Of a DNA stretch of 17,166 nucleotides, positions 8,946-17,166 are shown one piece after another. The notes under the pieces were generated by a model, which saw only the letters and a list, made by a program, of their open reading frames with translations, did not search any database and was not told the DNA's origin. The stretch is taken from positions 1 to 17,166 of the forward strand of contig JBKPNX010000040.1 of the NCBI GenBank assembly GCA_046732855.1, in the 5' to 3' direction. The position numbers were made by a program, and so were the translations under genes. Source of the stretch: JBKPNX01 sp046732855 (lineage in GTDB: Bacteria; Pseudomonadota; Alphaproteobacteria; Geminicoccales; Geminicoccaceae). Numbering within the stretch: position 1 is the first letter of the stretch; each line of letters opens with the position of its first letter.

Positions 8946-9582
8946 ATTGGCCACGCCCGGCACTCGGCCCATCAACGGCAGGCTGTCCCTGGTCACCGGC
9001 CGATAGCAGGCCTCGGCGGCCACACTCTCGGCATCGGCCAGCGCCGGAGCGAAGGTGCGGATCATCGCCTTCAGCCGCGCCTGCGCGCCGGCATCGGATG
9101 TGACCGCGGCGGGATCGGACGGCAGGGCTGCGGCGCTTGAGAGGCCGCACACGTAGACAGTGCCATCGGGCCGCGGAAACACCTCGGGCGTGTCGACCGA
9201 GCCGTCTGCCGTCTCGCGCTCGACGAACACGGCGTGCGGCGAGATCGGCATCGGATTGCGCAGGATCACGCTGTGGCCTTTCAGCCCATACACCATCGGC
9301 AGAGGCAGCCATCGAGACGCCAATGCCGACCACGGCCCCATGGCGACCACGACGGCGTCGCCCTCGATCAGCTCGCCGTCCACGAGCACGCCCGAAACCC
9401 GGCTGCCGTCCGCGCTGCACGCGAAGCCGGTGACGCATCCGGTCCGTAGCCGAGCTCCCCGATCGATCGCGGCATCCAAGATCCCTCGCGTGAACCGCGC
9501 CGGATGGATCTGGGCGGTGGTCGCGGTGCTGCCCAGCCGCTGCTGGACGATCGCGTCCGGTCCGAGCCGACGGCGCGCCATG
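8946..9582 (-). pseudogene. FAD-dependent oxidoreductase (DAO superfamily), truncated at both ends
   Basis: The central part of a glycine/D-amino-acid-oxidase-type flavoprotein is readable: TTAQIHPARFTRGILDAAID, GDAVVVAMGPWSALASRWLP, YGLKGHSVIL, EVFPRPDGTVYVCG and CYRPVTRDSLPLMGRVPGVA. The order and wording match the TDA3-like branch of the family. The N-terminal Rossmann GxGxxG region is missing; the frame runs into the end of the permease gene near 9610. The C-terminal segment that should follow PGV (YVATGHS...GILNAP, recalled) is replaced by unrelated residues from 8945 on, where the toxin fragment starts. The frame is open from 9650 to 8916, but the product would lack half of the FAD site. 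I therefore call it a remnant, not an enzyme. Confidence 0.75.
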
Positions 9583-9609
9583 AACCGGCAATGACGACGC
9601 TCGGCCGCC

Positions 9610-10701
9610 TCACCCGCCCTTCGACCCGGCTCCTGCCGGCGCTTGCGCATCGCTCCCGACGAGCGGGCCTGCTTCCGGCGGCGCTTGCGCGACCAGCCTG
9701 AGCTCGGTGCGCGCCCACAGCGCGCGCAGGCGGCGCAGGATCAGCGTGTCGCTCGCGACCGCGAGCAGGATCAGGAGGCCGAGCAGGGCGTCGAGCCAGA
9801 ACTGGTTGATCTGCAGGCGGAACAGGCTCTGCTCCAACGTGCCGATCATCACGGCGCCGAGCATCGCGCCGATCACGCTGCCGGAGCCGCCGAAGATGTT
9901 GACCCCGCCGACCACGACGGCGGCGACGACCTGAAGCTCCAGGCCGATCGCGTTCTCGACTGTGATGGTGCCGAACCGCGCCAAGGTCATGAACCCGGCG
10001 AGGCCGGAGAGCGCACCGGATGCGAGGAACGCGGCGAAGACGATGCGCCGGGTCGGCAGGCCGACGAGCTCCGCCGCGTCGGGATTGGAGCCGATGGCAT
10101 AGAACCGCCGGCCGAAGTTCAGATACCCCGTCGCGAAGTGAGCGGCGCAGACGATCACGAGCGCGAGCGCGACCATCGCCCGGATCTCCAGGCCGCCGAC
10201 GGTGAACAGCGTGAGGCGCGGCAGCTCGACGATCCACGCGGGTAGGCTGGCCGTGGTCACGGTCTTGGCGCCGGAATAATCGATCAGCAGCCCGCGGTAG
10301 ATCGCGAGCGTGCCGAGCGTGATGATGATCGAGGGCACCCGGCCCCAGGCGACGATGACGCCGTTGATCACGCCCATGGCGGCGCCGAGCGCCACTGCGA
10401 TGAGCACGGCAAGCGCCGGCGACAGTTCCGGATGGGCGGCGATCTGGGTGCCGACGAAATAGGCCGTGCAGCCCACGATCGAGCCGACCGAGAGATCGAT
10501 GTTGCGCGTGAGCACGACCAGCGTCTGGCCGACGGCCACCACCGTGATGATCGCCACGCTCGAGGCGATGCGATTGAACGTCCGCGACGTGTAATAGCCG
10601 TCGATCAAGGAGCCGAAGACCAGGATCGCGGCCAGGATCAGAAAGAGGAGGCTCAGCTCGCGGATCTGCTCCGGCCGAACGTGATGCTGCAGCCACCTCA
10701 C
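9610..10701 (-). CDS. Sugar ABC transporter permease 1 (RbsC/RhaP/Lsr-type, PF02653)
   Basis: This inner-membrane permease of a carbohydrate importer has 363 residues if it starts at GTG 10701 (VRWLQHHVRPEQIRELSLLF). That start overlaps the TGA of the ATPase gene as GTGA; the longer frame to 10992 is only antisense-like reading of the ATPase gene. About eight to ten hydrophobic segments are visible. The family motifs LTRNIDLSVGS (about 85-95) and VVGGVNIFGGSGSVIGAMLG (about 265-285) are present. The C-terminal tail (about 30 residues, rich in Ala, Pro and Gly) is longer than usual. Its partners are the ATPase directly upstream and probably permease 2 at 16152 with the binding protein at 17111. 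Substrate unknown; rhamnose, ribose or autoinducer-2-like sugars are transported by close relatives. Confidence 0.9.
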   Translation of the reverse strand: MRWLQHHVRPEQIRELSLLFLILAAILVFGSLIDGYYTSRTFNRIASSVAIITVVAVGQTLVVLTRNIDLSVGSIVGCTAYFVGTQIAAHPELSPALAVLIAVALGAAMGVINGVIVAWGRVPSIIITLGTLAIYRGLLIDYSGAKTVTTASLPAWIVELPRLTLFTVGGLEIRAMVALALVIVCAAHFATGYLNFGRRFYAIGSNPDAAELVGLPTRRIVFAAFLASGALSGLAGFMTLARFGTITVENAIGLELQVVAAVVVGGVNIFGGSGSVIGAMLGAVMIGTLEQSLFRLQINQFWLDALLGLLILLAVASDTLILRRLRALWARTELRLVAQAPPEAGPLVGSDAQAPAGAGSKGG

Positions 10702-12248
10702 GCCGCCGCCTCGCCCGCTTCCGGGGTCAGGGCCTGGCCCATCGCCGCGGCCATGATCGTTTCCTCGTCCGCCTGCTCGCGGCTGAAGATCGCCATCTGG
10801 CGCCCCTCGCGCATGACCAGGATGCGATCGCTCAGCGTCAGCACCTCGGGCAGCTCGGACGAGATCAGGATGATGCCTATGCCCGCGGCGGCGAGCTCGC
10901 CAATCATGGCATGGACCTCGGCCTTGGCGCCGACGTCGACCCCGCGCGTCGGCTCGTCGAGAATCAGCAGCGAAGGATGGGTGTTCAGCCACTTGCCCAG
11001 CATGACCTTCTGCTGATTGCCGCCGGAGAGCTTGCCGACGGCGAGATCCACGGAAGGGGCGCGGATCGCCAGGCGGCGGCGATAGAGTTCGGCGGTCTTT
11101 CGCTCCTCGCCCGTGCGCACGAGGCCGAGCCGGTTGAGATACCGCTTCAGCACGGGCAGCGAGATATTGGCGGAGATCGCCATGGGCAGCGACAGGCCGA
11201 GCTGGCGCCGGTCCTCCGAGAGATAAGCGATGCCGAGCTCCATCGCCTGATTGGGCGAGCGGATCGTCACCGGCCGGCCGCCGAGCGCGATCGTGCCGGC
11301 GGTCGCCGGCTCGATCCCGAACAGCGCCAGCCCGACGTCGGTCCGCCCGGCGCCAATCAGCCCGGCGAAACCGAGCACCTCGCCGCGGCGCACGTCAAAA
11401 CTGACGTCCTGAAAGGCGCCTTCTCGGGTCAGTCCGCGCACCGAGATGACCAGGTCGCCGAGCGGCTCGAGCGGCCGCGGCGTCATCAGCCCCATCTCCC
11501 GGCCGACCATGTCCGCGATCGCGCCCTGCGGCGTCACCTCCGCGCGCGCTCTGGTCGAGATGCGCCGGCCGTCCCGGAACACCGTCACCCTGTCCGCGAC
11601 TTCGAACACTTCCTCGAGGCGGTGGCTCACGAACAGGATCGCGACGCCCTTGTCGCGCAGGTCGCGCACCAGCTTGAACAGCAGCGCCGCCTCATGGGCC
11701 GAGAGCGATGCGGTCGGCTCGTCCATGATCAGTACCCGGACATTCAAGGAGATCGCCTTGGCGATCTCCACCGACTGCTGCGCGGCGAGCGTCAGGCCGC
11801 GCGCGGGGCTGCGCACGTCGAGCGCGATGCCGAGCGTGCCGAGGATAGCCTCGGCCTCGCGGAACATCCGGCGCCAGTGGGTGAAGGCGCCGCGATCCTG
11901 GTGTCCGATGAAGATGTTCTCGGCGACGTTGAGGTCGGGAAAGAGCAGCGGCTCCTGATAGATCGCGGCGATGCCGTGACGCTGCGCTTCCGCCGCGCTG
12001 GCCAGCGCGATCGGCGCGCCGGACAGCAGGATCTCGCCGCGATCCGGCTGGTAGACGCCGGTCATGATCTTGATCAGGGTCGACTTGCCGGCGCCGTTCT
12101 CGCCGAGCAGCGCGTGGATCTCGCCCTGATGGAGCGCGAACGAGACGTGGTCCAGCGCCTGCGTCGCGCCGAAGCGCTTGGCGATGTTGCGCAGCTCGAG
12201 GACAGCTGACGACGCCCCTTGAGCCTGCCCGCTACCTTCCACTGCCAA
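10698..12248 (-). CDS. Sugar ABC transporter ATPase, duplicated type (RbsA/MglA/RhaT-like)
   Basis: Two fused nucleotide-binding domains give about 516 residues, the usual size for RbsA-type ATPases. The first half has Walker A GENGAGKST (residues 49-57 from this start), the Q-loop YQEP, LTLAAQQSVEIAKAI in the signature position and Walker B VLIMDEPTASLS. The second half has the degenerate Walker A GLIGAGRTD (no Lys, normal for this class), LSGGNQQKVMLGKW and LLILDEPTRGVD. I prefer TTG 12248 (MAVEGSGQAQG) because GGAGG (12257-12261) lies 8 nt upstream. GTG 12242 and a 30-residue longer form from GTG 12338 are alternatives. It overlaps permease 1 by GTGA, so the two form an operon. The cyclase gene ends about 145 bp upstream on the same strand and could be co-transcribed. 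Confidence 0.93.
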   Translation of the reverse strand: MAVEGSGQAQGASSAVLELRNIAKRFGATQALDHVSFALHQGEIHALLGENGAGKSTLIKIMTGVYQPDRGEILLSGAPIALASAAEAQRHGIAAIYQEPLLFPDLNVAENIFIGHQDRGAFTHWRRMFREAEAILGTLGIALDVRSPARGLTLAAQQSVEIAKAISLNVRVLIMDEPTASLSAHEAALLFKLVRDLRDKGVAILFVSHRLEEVFEVADRVTVFRDGRRISTRARAEVTPQGAIADMVGREMGLMTPRPLEPLGDLVISVRGLTREGAFQDVSFDVRRGEVLGFAGLIGAGRTDVGLALFGIEPATAGTIALGGRPVTIRSPNQAMELGIAYLSEDRRQLGLSLPMAISANISLPVLKRYLNRLGLVRTGEERKTAELYRRRLAIRAPSVDLAVGKLSGGNQQKVMLGKWLNTHPSLLILDEPTRGVDVGAKAEVHAMIGELAAAGIGIILISSELPEVLTLSDRILVMREGRQMAIFSREQADEETIMAAAMGQALTPEAGEAAA

Positions 12249-12286
12249 CGCGTGCGCCTCCGACCTCGCCAGCGCCCAATAGCGTC

Positions 12287-12299
12287 TCTCGACTCGAGA
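12287..12299. promoter_or_regulatory. Palindrome upstream of the ATPase start (possible operator)
   Basis: TCTCGA, one base, TCGAGA is a perfect 13-nt palindrome about 40 nt before the preferred TTG start at 12248. It is a plausible site for a dimeric regulator of the ATPase-permease operon. A single occurrence and short arms make this tentative. Confidence 0.3.
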
Positions 12300-12392
12300 A
12301 CCTAGTGGCCGAGATCCAACGGAAGATACCTGAACCACGCGGGCTGCGGAAATGCTCGCGGGAGTTCGGCCCTTAGCCAGGAGGCGACATCG

Positions 12393-15300
12393 TCAGGCCA
12401 GGTGGTCGATCAGCGCCTTGGCGTCTTTCAGGTCGGCGGTATCGAAACCTTCGGTGAACCAGCCGTAGACTGGCGCGAGCAGGTTGCGGGCTTCGGCGCG
12501 CCGGCCCTGGTCGCCCCACAACCGGGCGAGGCTCGTTGCGGCACGCAGCTCAAGGGATCTCGCCTCCTGCCCAACCGCGATCTGAAGGGAAAATCGCAAG
12601 GAGTCCTCGACCTTCGATATCTCTGCTCCGCTCGCACGCATCAGCTCACCGTTCAGCCGATGGAGCTCGGCCTCCCACCAGGACTCGCCGGTGCGGGCTA
12701 TAACGTCCAGACCTTCCGCGATCAAGTCTAAGCCCAGCTCGGGCTCACCCGAGCGAAGATAAATTTCGGACAGACCTCCGAGCGTACAAGGTCGAAAGAT
12801 CGGGTTCTTGTGAAACTGCAAAGCTTCCTGACCCACAGCGTGTGCTTGCTGAGACTTCCCTTGCGTCGCAAGAACGTATCCCTGCATTAGCCTCGCTAGC
12901 GCGTTCCATGACGTCTTCAGGTACCCAAGTTCAGTGCCTAGTGAGACAGCCTCAGTTGCCCATTCGTTAGCCTGTTCCAGGTATCCACAGAGCCGGAACA
13001 GCACGCTCCCGAATCCGAACGCGATACCAAGCGAATAGGGGTGGGAGAGCTTCTCGCCTAAGAGGCGCGCATCCTTGGCGTCGATCAGAGCTTGGTCGGG
13101 ATAACCAAGAAGCCAGCGGGACCAAGAGCCTATGCAGAGACTGCACACACCCGGATCGTGACCGCCGAAGCGAAAGGCATGGGAGCCATGCTCGTCGATG
13201 TCGTACAGGCGCAGCCCTTGCTCTGCGTGCTCCAGGGCAGACACCACGGCGCCCCTGGCAAGACTGGTGGTCCAGGCAGCGTGATGGGCCTGCAAGACGA
13301 GGCCACTATCATGTTGGTCGCGTGATAGGGCGATAAGCTCCTCGGATAGACTGTGCGCCGCCTCGAACTCAACGCAGTACTGATAGTGATACCAGAGTCC
13401 CCAAGTCGCGGCGTAAAGCCCCAAATTGTCGCCTGCTTGCCCGCAAAGCTCTCGCAAGCGGGTATACGTCTGGTAAACATTTGGCGAAGAGGCACCTTCG
13501 GTTTGGGAACGCGCAATGCCTAGCAAGGTGCGTAGTGCAATCTCCGTCCCCACCCTTTCGGGCGTGGCTGGCAGCCTGTCGAGCAATGCGATTCCCTCCT
13601 CCAGATGAGCTATCGCTTCCTTGCTCGACGACCGCTCGACGGCTCGGCGTCCTGCTCGACACCAGTAGTCGATGGCCGCCTTGGTGAGGCCCCCCTCTGC
13701 GAAGTGGTGCGCCAGGATCTCCGGTTCCGTTTCGGCCGTCTGAGGGAAGTCCCGTTCAAGAACCTGAGCGATTTGCCGATGCAATTCTTGACGCCTGGTC
13801 TTGAGCAATGACTGGTAGGCCGTGTCCTGGACGAGGGCGTGCTTGAAGGTGTAGCTCGCCGCGGGCGGCGTACTGCTGCGGAAAATCAGCTCTGAGTCCA
13901 GCAGTTGAGAGAGGGCACCGTGCAGTTGATTGTCCCCGAGCGATGCGACGCCAGCAAGCAGGTCATGCGAGAACTCGCGGCCAATCACGGCGCCGATTTG
14001 GGCGACCTCCTTGACAGGGGCGAGGCGGTCTAGGCGGGCCATCAGGGAGTCGTGCAGGGTCGTTGGGATGGCGAGCGGCGGTAGCGGCCCGGACAGCGCG
14101 TAATGATCCCCGGCATCGGTCAATAGACCTGATTCGAGCACCGTTTTTGTCAGCTCCTCGACGAACAGCGGCACGCCGTCCGTGCGCGCCAGGATCTGCT
14201 CCACGACCTCCCTCGGCAATGGCTTGTCGCCGGCGACCCGCGCCACCAGATCCGCCCCCTCGCGCCGCCCCAGACGACCCATGGTCACCGTGCTCACGTG
14301 CGCTTGGCCGGTCCAAGGCGGCTGGAATTCCGGCCGGAAGGTGACCACGACGAGAACCGGCAGCTGCCGGACGCGCTCGATCACCATGCTGAGGAGTTCA
14401 AGGGTCGACGGGTCGATCCAGTGCGCGTCTTCGTACAGCGCCAGCACCGGCTGCTGTGCCGCCAAGGCTGCAAGCTGGTCGACCAACGCCTGCAGGGTGC
14501 GGCGCTTCTGTATCTCCGGCGTCAGCGCCAGCGTCGGATAGCGCTGACCGGTAGGCACCCCGAGCAGCGCGGCGAGCAACGGCACCGCTTCGTCCAGCCG
14601 GTCGCTCGTCTGGCCGAGCAGCGCCTCAAGCTTCGCCAGCTGCACCTCGGGCGGCGCCTCCCGGTCGAGCCGCGCCGCCCGCTCCAACCGATCGATCACC
14701 GGATATAGCGCGCTGTTGATATGGTGCGGTGAGCAGTAGTGGCTGAGGGCGGTATGAGGCTCACCGGCGAGGCGCTCGCGCAGGGTTCGAATCATGCGCG
14801 ACTTGCCGATCCCCGGCTCGCCCACGAGCAGGACCACTTGGCCGTCGCCCTCCCTGGCCGAGCCCCAACGCTCCAGCAAAATACTCAGCTCCTGATCGCG
14901 CCCGACCAGGGGCGTCAATCGCTTCCCGTGCAGCGCCTCGAAGCGGCCTTCGGCGTGGCCCTCGCCGTCAACCCGCCAGACTGCCAGCGGTGCGGCGAAG
15001 CCTTTGAGCTTTTGCGGGCCGAGATCGGCGAGCTGGAACAGGCCGCCGACTAGGCGGCGGGTCGACTGGCTGATGACCACACTGCCCGGCGCCGCGAGAG
15101 CCTGCAGCCGAGCCGCCAGGTTTGGCGTCTCGCCGATCACGGTCTGCTCCTTTGCCGTGCCCGCGCCGATCAGCTCGCCGACCATGACCAGGCCGGTCGC
15201 GATCCCGACGCGGGCGGCGAGCGGTGCGCCCACTGGCGTGGTCACGCCGGCCAGCGCCTGCATGAACGCGAGCCCGGCCCGCACCGCGCGCTCGGCGTCG

Positions 15301-15743
15301 TCCTCGTGCGCCTGCGGCCAGCCGAAATAGGCGAGCACGCCATCACCCATGTACTTGGCAACGTGGCCGCCCCAGCGCTCGATGGTCTCGGTGCAGGCGC
15401 CATGATAGGTTCGGATCACCTGCCCCATGTCCTCGGGATCGAGCCACGCCGTGAGTTCGGTCGAGCCAACTAGGTCGCAGAACAGCACGGTCAGCTGCCG
15501 GCGTTCGGCTTGGCCTGGACGGATGGTAGGTTCGGCCGGCTGTGCAAATGCCGGGCTGATACCGCTCTGCAGTACGGCGATGGCGTCGAGCAGTCTGCGG
15601 CGGTGCCCGACGGATGTGATGCCAAGCGAGGTTAGATCGTCAGCGGTCAGTCGCCGCAGCACCTCGGCGTCGATATGGTTGGCCTGGAATGCCTGGACGT
15701 AATCCTCGAGGCCCAGGTCCCGCAGCCAGGTCGACACTTCCAT
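12393..15743 (-). CDS. SAM-domain class III adenylyl cyclase with AAA ATPase and TPR region
   Basis: This 1116-residue signalling protein starts at ATG 15743 (MEVSTWLRDLGLEDYVQAF); the frame is open to 16064, but homology begins only here. A SAM domain occupies about 1-60. A class III cyclase domain spans about 82-260, with metal-binding D90 (LFCDLVGST) and D134 (YMGDGV), and transition-state N208 and R212 (PNLAARLQ). K130 and T201 sit at the purine-recognition positions. Lys/Thr is the class IIIb adenylyl cyclase pattern, so ATP is the likely substrate, making cAMP. An AAA/STAND-like ATPase follows, with Walker A GEPGIGKS (308-315) and the Walker-B-like LALYEDAHWIDP. The C-terminal 400 or so residues are helical TPR-like repeats. 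No membrane segment is seen, so it is cytosolic. Regulator and target are unknown. It lies between the two divergent halves of a sugar importer. Confidence 0.93.
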   Translation of the reverse strand: MEVSTWLRDLGLEDYVQAFQANHIDAEVLRRLTADDLTSLGITSVGHRRRLLDAIAVLQSGISPAFAQPAEPTIRPGQAERRQLTVLFCDLVGSTELTAWLDPEDMGQVIRTYHGACTETIERWGGHVAKYMGDGVLAYFGWPQAHEDDAERAVRAGLAFMQALAGVTTPVGAPLAARVGIATGLVMVGELIGAGTAKEQTVIGETPNLAARLQALAAPGSVVISQSTRRLVGGLFQLADLGPQKLKGFAAPLAVWRVDGEGHAEGRFEALHGKRLTPLVGRDQELSILLERWGSAREGDGQVVLLVGEPGIGKSRMIRTLRERLAGEPHTALSHYCSPHHINSALYPVIDRLERAARLDREAPPEVQLAKLEALLGQTSDRLDEAVPLLAALLGVPTGQRYPTLALTPEIQKRRTLQALVDQLAALAAQQPVLALYEDAHWIDPSTLELLSMVIERVRQLPVLVVVTFRPEFQPPWTGQAHVSTVTMGRLGRREGADLVARVAGDKPLPREVVEQILARTDGVPLFVEELTKTVLESGLLTDAGDHYALSGPLPPLAIPTTLHDSLMARLDRLAPVKEVAQIGAVIGREFSHDLLAGVASLGDNQLHGALSQLLDSELIFRSSTPPAASYTFKHALVQDTAYQSLLKTRRQELHRQIAQVLERDFPQTAETEPEILAHHFAEGGLTKAAIDYWCRAGRRAVERSSSKEAIAHLEEGIALLDRLPATPERVGTEIALRTLLGIARSQTEGASSPNVYQTYTRLRELCGQAGDNLGLYAATWGLWYHYQYCVEFEAAHSLSEELIALSRDQHDSGLVLQAHHAAWTTSLARGAVVSALEHAEQGLRLYDIDEHGSHAFRFGGHDPGVCSLCIGSWSRWLLGYPDQALIDAKDARLLGEKLSHPYSLGIAFGFGSVLFRLCGYLEQANEWATEAVSLGTELGYLKTSWNALARLMQGYVLATQGKSQQAHAVGQEALQFHKNPIFRPCTLGGLSEIYLRSGEPELGLDLIAEGLDVIARTGESWWEAELHRLNGELMRASGAEISKVEDSLRFSLQIAVGQEARSLELRAATSLARLWGDQGRRAEARNLLAPVYGWFTEGFDTADLKDAKALIDHLA

Positions 15744-16151
15744 CTGCAGCGTCCGGATTAATCGAGACGAGTTTCTGCCGGCTGGGCAGACGAGTCCAGC
15801 TAATACCATGCGAACGATGCACCGTGGTTCAGGCCCGGCGGGTGCCCCGTCGGCTTTGGGTCCACGATCGGCCGTTCCGTTTGACGGCAGCGGGGGGTGC
15901 GGGACCGGGTACCATCCGTCAGATTTCGAGCGCCAGTCGTGGCACCACGGAATTGCCATCGAGCTCCAATGCCACATTCGATCGGCCAAATTCGCTTTGC
16001 CGGGGCCAGACGCGACGGGCGCAGGCTGCTGGCTCGCCCCCGCCTTTCCCGCGCGAACCTCCATCTTGACTCACCTTCTTCTCGGCCGGAATATCCTCAA
16101 GTGGTCTGTCTACTTATAGACCCGAAATAATCAGGGAGGAGCGCCGAAGAC
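15744..16151. other. Intergenic region between the cyclase and permease 2
   Basis: This 408-bp divergent spacer has no convincing gene; the open minus-strand frame to 16064 lacks any family similarity. It must carry the promoters for both directions. On the right it has a candidate -35 (TTGACT, 16066-16071), inverted repeats at 16103-16123 and the ribosome binding site of permease 2 (AGGGAGGAG, 16133-16141). Confidence 0.5.
16103..16123. promoter_or_regulatory. Overlapping inverted repeats before permease 2 (possible operator)
   Basis: GTCTA (16108-16112) pairs with TAGAC (16117-16121) around CTTA, and GGTCT (16103-16107) pairs with AGACC (16119-16123). Both share the same right arm. They lie about 35 nt downstream of TTGACT (16066-16071) and 30 nt before the permease start, where a repressor of a sugar operon would typically bind. 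The -10 box is not clear. Confidence 0.35.
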
Positions 16152-17114
16152 ATGACGCTTGGCCACTTCCGAGGTTGGGAGCTTCTTCTGCTGGCGGTCC
16201 TCGTCGCGATCGTCGCGATGAACATCGCCCGCTCTCCGTACTACCTCGGGGTCGGCAACATCGTGAACCTGTTCCAGCTCTCGATCGAGAAGATTATCGT
16301 CGCGCTGATGCTGACGCTGATCATCGTCAACGCCGAGATTGATCTGTCGGTGGCCTCGGTCATGGGTCTGGCCGCGGCGGTCATGGCCTGGCTGTTCCAG
16401 CTCGGCGCGCCGCTGCCGCTGGCCATTCTCGCGGCGATGCTCGCAGGCGCTCTGGCGGGCCTGAACAACGGCTTCTGGATCGCCTATCTCGGGCTGCCGT
16501 CGCTCGCTGTGACGCTCGCCGGGTTGATCGGCTACCGCGGGATTGCCCGCATCCTGCTCGAGGACCGGGCTATCGGCAAATATCCGGAGTGGTTCAATGC
16601 GCTGGGCCAGCAGCCGCTGCTCGGCCCGCTCACCCTGGCGATCATCATCTTCCTCGCACTGTTCGTCGTGATCGCGATCGTGCTGCACGGCTCGGCGCTC
16701 GGCCGACTGGTCTATGTGATGGGCAACAGCCTCGAGACCGCCCGCTACTCCGGCGTGCGGGTCAGGCCGGTCAAGCTGCTCCTCTTTACCGCATCCGGCG
16801 TCGTCGCCGCCCTGGCCGGCCTGCTCTACGCGGCCCGGCTCGGCTCGGTGCGCGGTGACATCGCGCAAGGCTTCGAGCTCGACATCATCACCATCGTGCT
16901 GCTCGGCGGCGTCAGCATCTTCGGCGGGTCGGGCAATCTGATCGGGGTCGGTCTCTCGATCCTCTTGATCCTCAACCTGCGCAACGGCATGGGACTGGCC
17001 AACATCACGGGCAACACCCAGACGAGCGTGATCGGAGCGCTCCTGATCCTGTCGGTGCTCGCTCCGAACCTGGTACAGATGGCGCATGGCGCCTGGAAAG
17101 GGAGGCAAGCATGA
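16152..17114 (+). CDS. Sugar ABC transporter permease 2 (RbsC/RhaQ/Lsr-type, PF02653)
   Basis: This 320-residue inner-membrane permease starts at ATG 16152 with AGGGAGGAG about 10 nt upstream. It has many hydrophobic segments and the PF02653 signatures IVNAEIDLSVASVMG (about 58-72) and LLGGVSIFGGSGNLIGVGLS (about 252-271). The RYSGV segment (199-203) is also usual in the cytoplasmic loop. Its sequence differs clearly from permease 1 at 9610, so the two are probably the heterodimeric pair of one importer, as in Rha and Lsr systems that carry two different permeases. The TGA overlaps the ATG of the next gene as ATGA, so the binding protein is coupled to it. Substrate unknown. Confidence 0.93.
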   Translation: MTLGHFRGWELLLLAVLVAIVAMNIARSPYYLGVGNIVNLFQLSIEKIIVALMLTLIIVNAEIDLSVASVMGLAAAVMAWLFQLGAPLPLAILAAMLAGALAGLNNGFWIAYLGLPSLAVTLAGLIGYRGIARILLEDRAIGKYPEWFNALGQQPLLGPLTLAIIIFLALFVVIAIVLHGSALGRLVYVMGNSLETARYSGVRVRPVKLLLFTASGVVAALAGLLYAARLGSVRGDIAQGFELDIITIVLLGGVSIFGGSGNLIGVGLSILLILNLRNGMGLANITGNTQTSVIGALLILSVLAPNLVQMAHGAWKGRQA

Positions 17115-17166
17115 GAAAGTCCTTGTTGGCGGGCGCGGCGCTGGCGGCGCTGGCGCTGTCGGGCAG
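17111..17166 (+). CDS. Start of a sugar-binding protein gene (partial)
   Basis: Only the first 18 codons are in the window: MRKSLLAGAALAALALSG, the n- and h-regions of a Sec signal peptide. The ATG overlaps the permease stop by ATGA, with GGGAGG (17099-17104) as ribosome binding site. From its position and signal it is most likely the periplasmic binding protein of the importer. The mature sequence, and so the substrate, lies outside the window. Confidence 0.75.
   Translation, partial: MRKSLLAGAALAALALSG

Noticed and set aside
9368..10696. Minus-strand frame of 442 residues across permease 1 and the oxidoreductase remnant
   Set aside because: It is Arg/His/Pro-rich; the permease reading in the other frame has membrane segments and PF02653 motifs.
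10911..12209. 432-residue plus-strand frame across the ATPase gene
   Set aside because: It is antisense to clear Walker and signature motifs and its composition is dominated by Arg, Asp and Gly; no ribosome binding site.
15744..16064. N-terminal extension of the cyclase protein
   Set aside because: No homology or ribosome binding site; related proteins begin at the SAM domain, as does MEVSTWLRDLG.
16131..17108. Long minus-strand open frame antisense to permease 2
   Set aside because: It is rich in Arg, Asp, Gln and His with no family resemblance, as expected for antisense reading of a hydrophobic, high-GC gene; the plus-strand frame is a clear PF02653 permease.

Overview
This is a high-GC, gene-dense stretch of chromosome, most likely from a soil or rhizosphere alphaproteobacterium of Hyphomicrobiales or Rhodospirillales type. 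The supporting signs are multiple PF04392 substrate-binding proteins with RRRDF-type signals, a SAM-cyclase-AAA-TPR giant protein, ThyX in place of ThyA, a DUF4410 lipoprotein, a DUF4239 remnant and an RbsABC-type sugar transporter. The assignment is inference from gene content; no rRNA, tRNA or CRISPR array was seen.

Positions 1-5560 are almost entirely minus strand and look like a worn tandem array of a signalling module. Read along the minus strand, the order is: a 3' scrap of one PF04392 gene (about 5364-5410); a second PF04392 gene collapsed to its first and last few codons (5332-5363); a nearly intact PF04392 gene whose signal peptide is frameshifted (4353-5332); a Cache-HAMP-PAS hybrid-free histidine kinase overlapping it by ATGA (2035-4356); a DUF4239 remnant (1702-1991); and another PF04392 gene (599-1561). 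Past that last gene, a 28-base copy of the kinase 3' end (454-481) suggests a deleted second kinase. The substrate-binding protein probably feeds a periplasmic signal to the kinase, but no response regulator lies in the window.

Positions 5561-8664 are plus strand. A complete thyX is followed by a lower-GC segment holding one secreted, cysteine-rich, PPC-like protein with its own promoter and terminator. A second, diverged copy of the thyX 3' end (7541-7792) comes next, then a DUF4410 lipoprotein. This looks like an insertion or allele replacement at the 3' end of thyX. A 28-bp near-palindrome lies in the last codons of the complete gene.

Positions 8665-9600 are a gene graveyard: a ParE/RelE-type toxin scrap abuts a FAD-dependent oxidoreductase truncated at both ends.

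Positions 9610-17166 hold an RbsABC/Rha/Lsr-type sugar ABC importer in two divergent halves. ATPase plus permease 1 are on the minus strand, and permease 2 plus the start of a binding protein are on the plus strand. Between the halves is a 1116-residue SAM-adenylyl cyclase-AAA-TPR signalling protein on the minus strand. Short inverted repeats lie upstream of both transporter halves.
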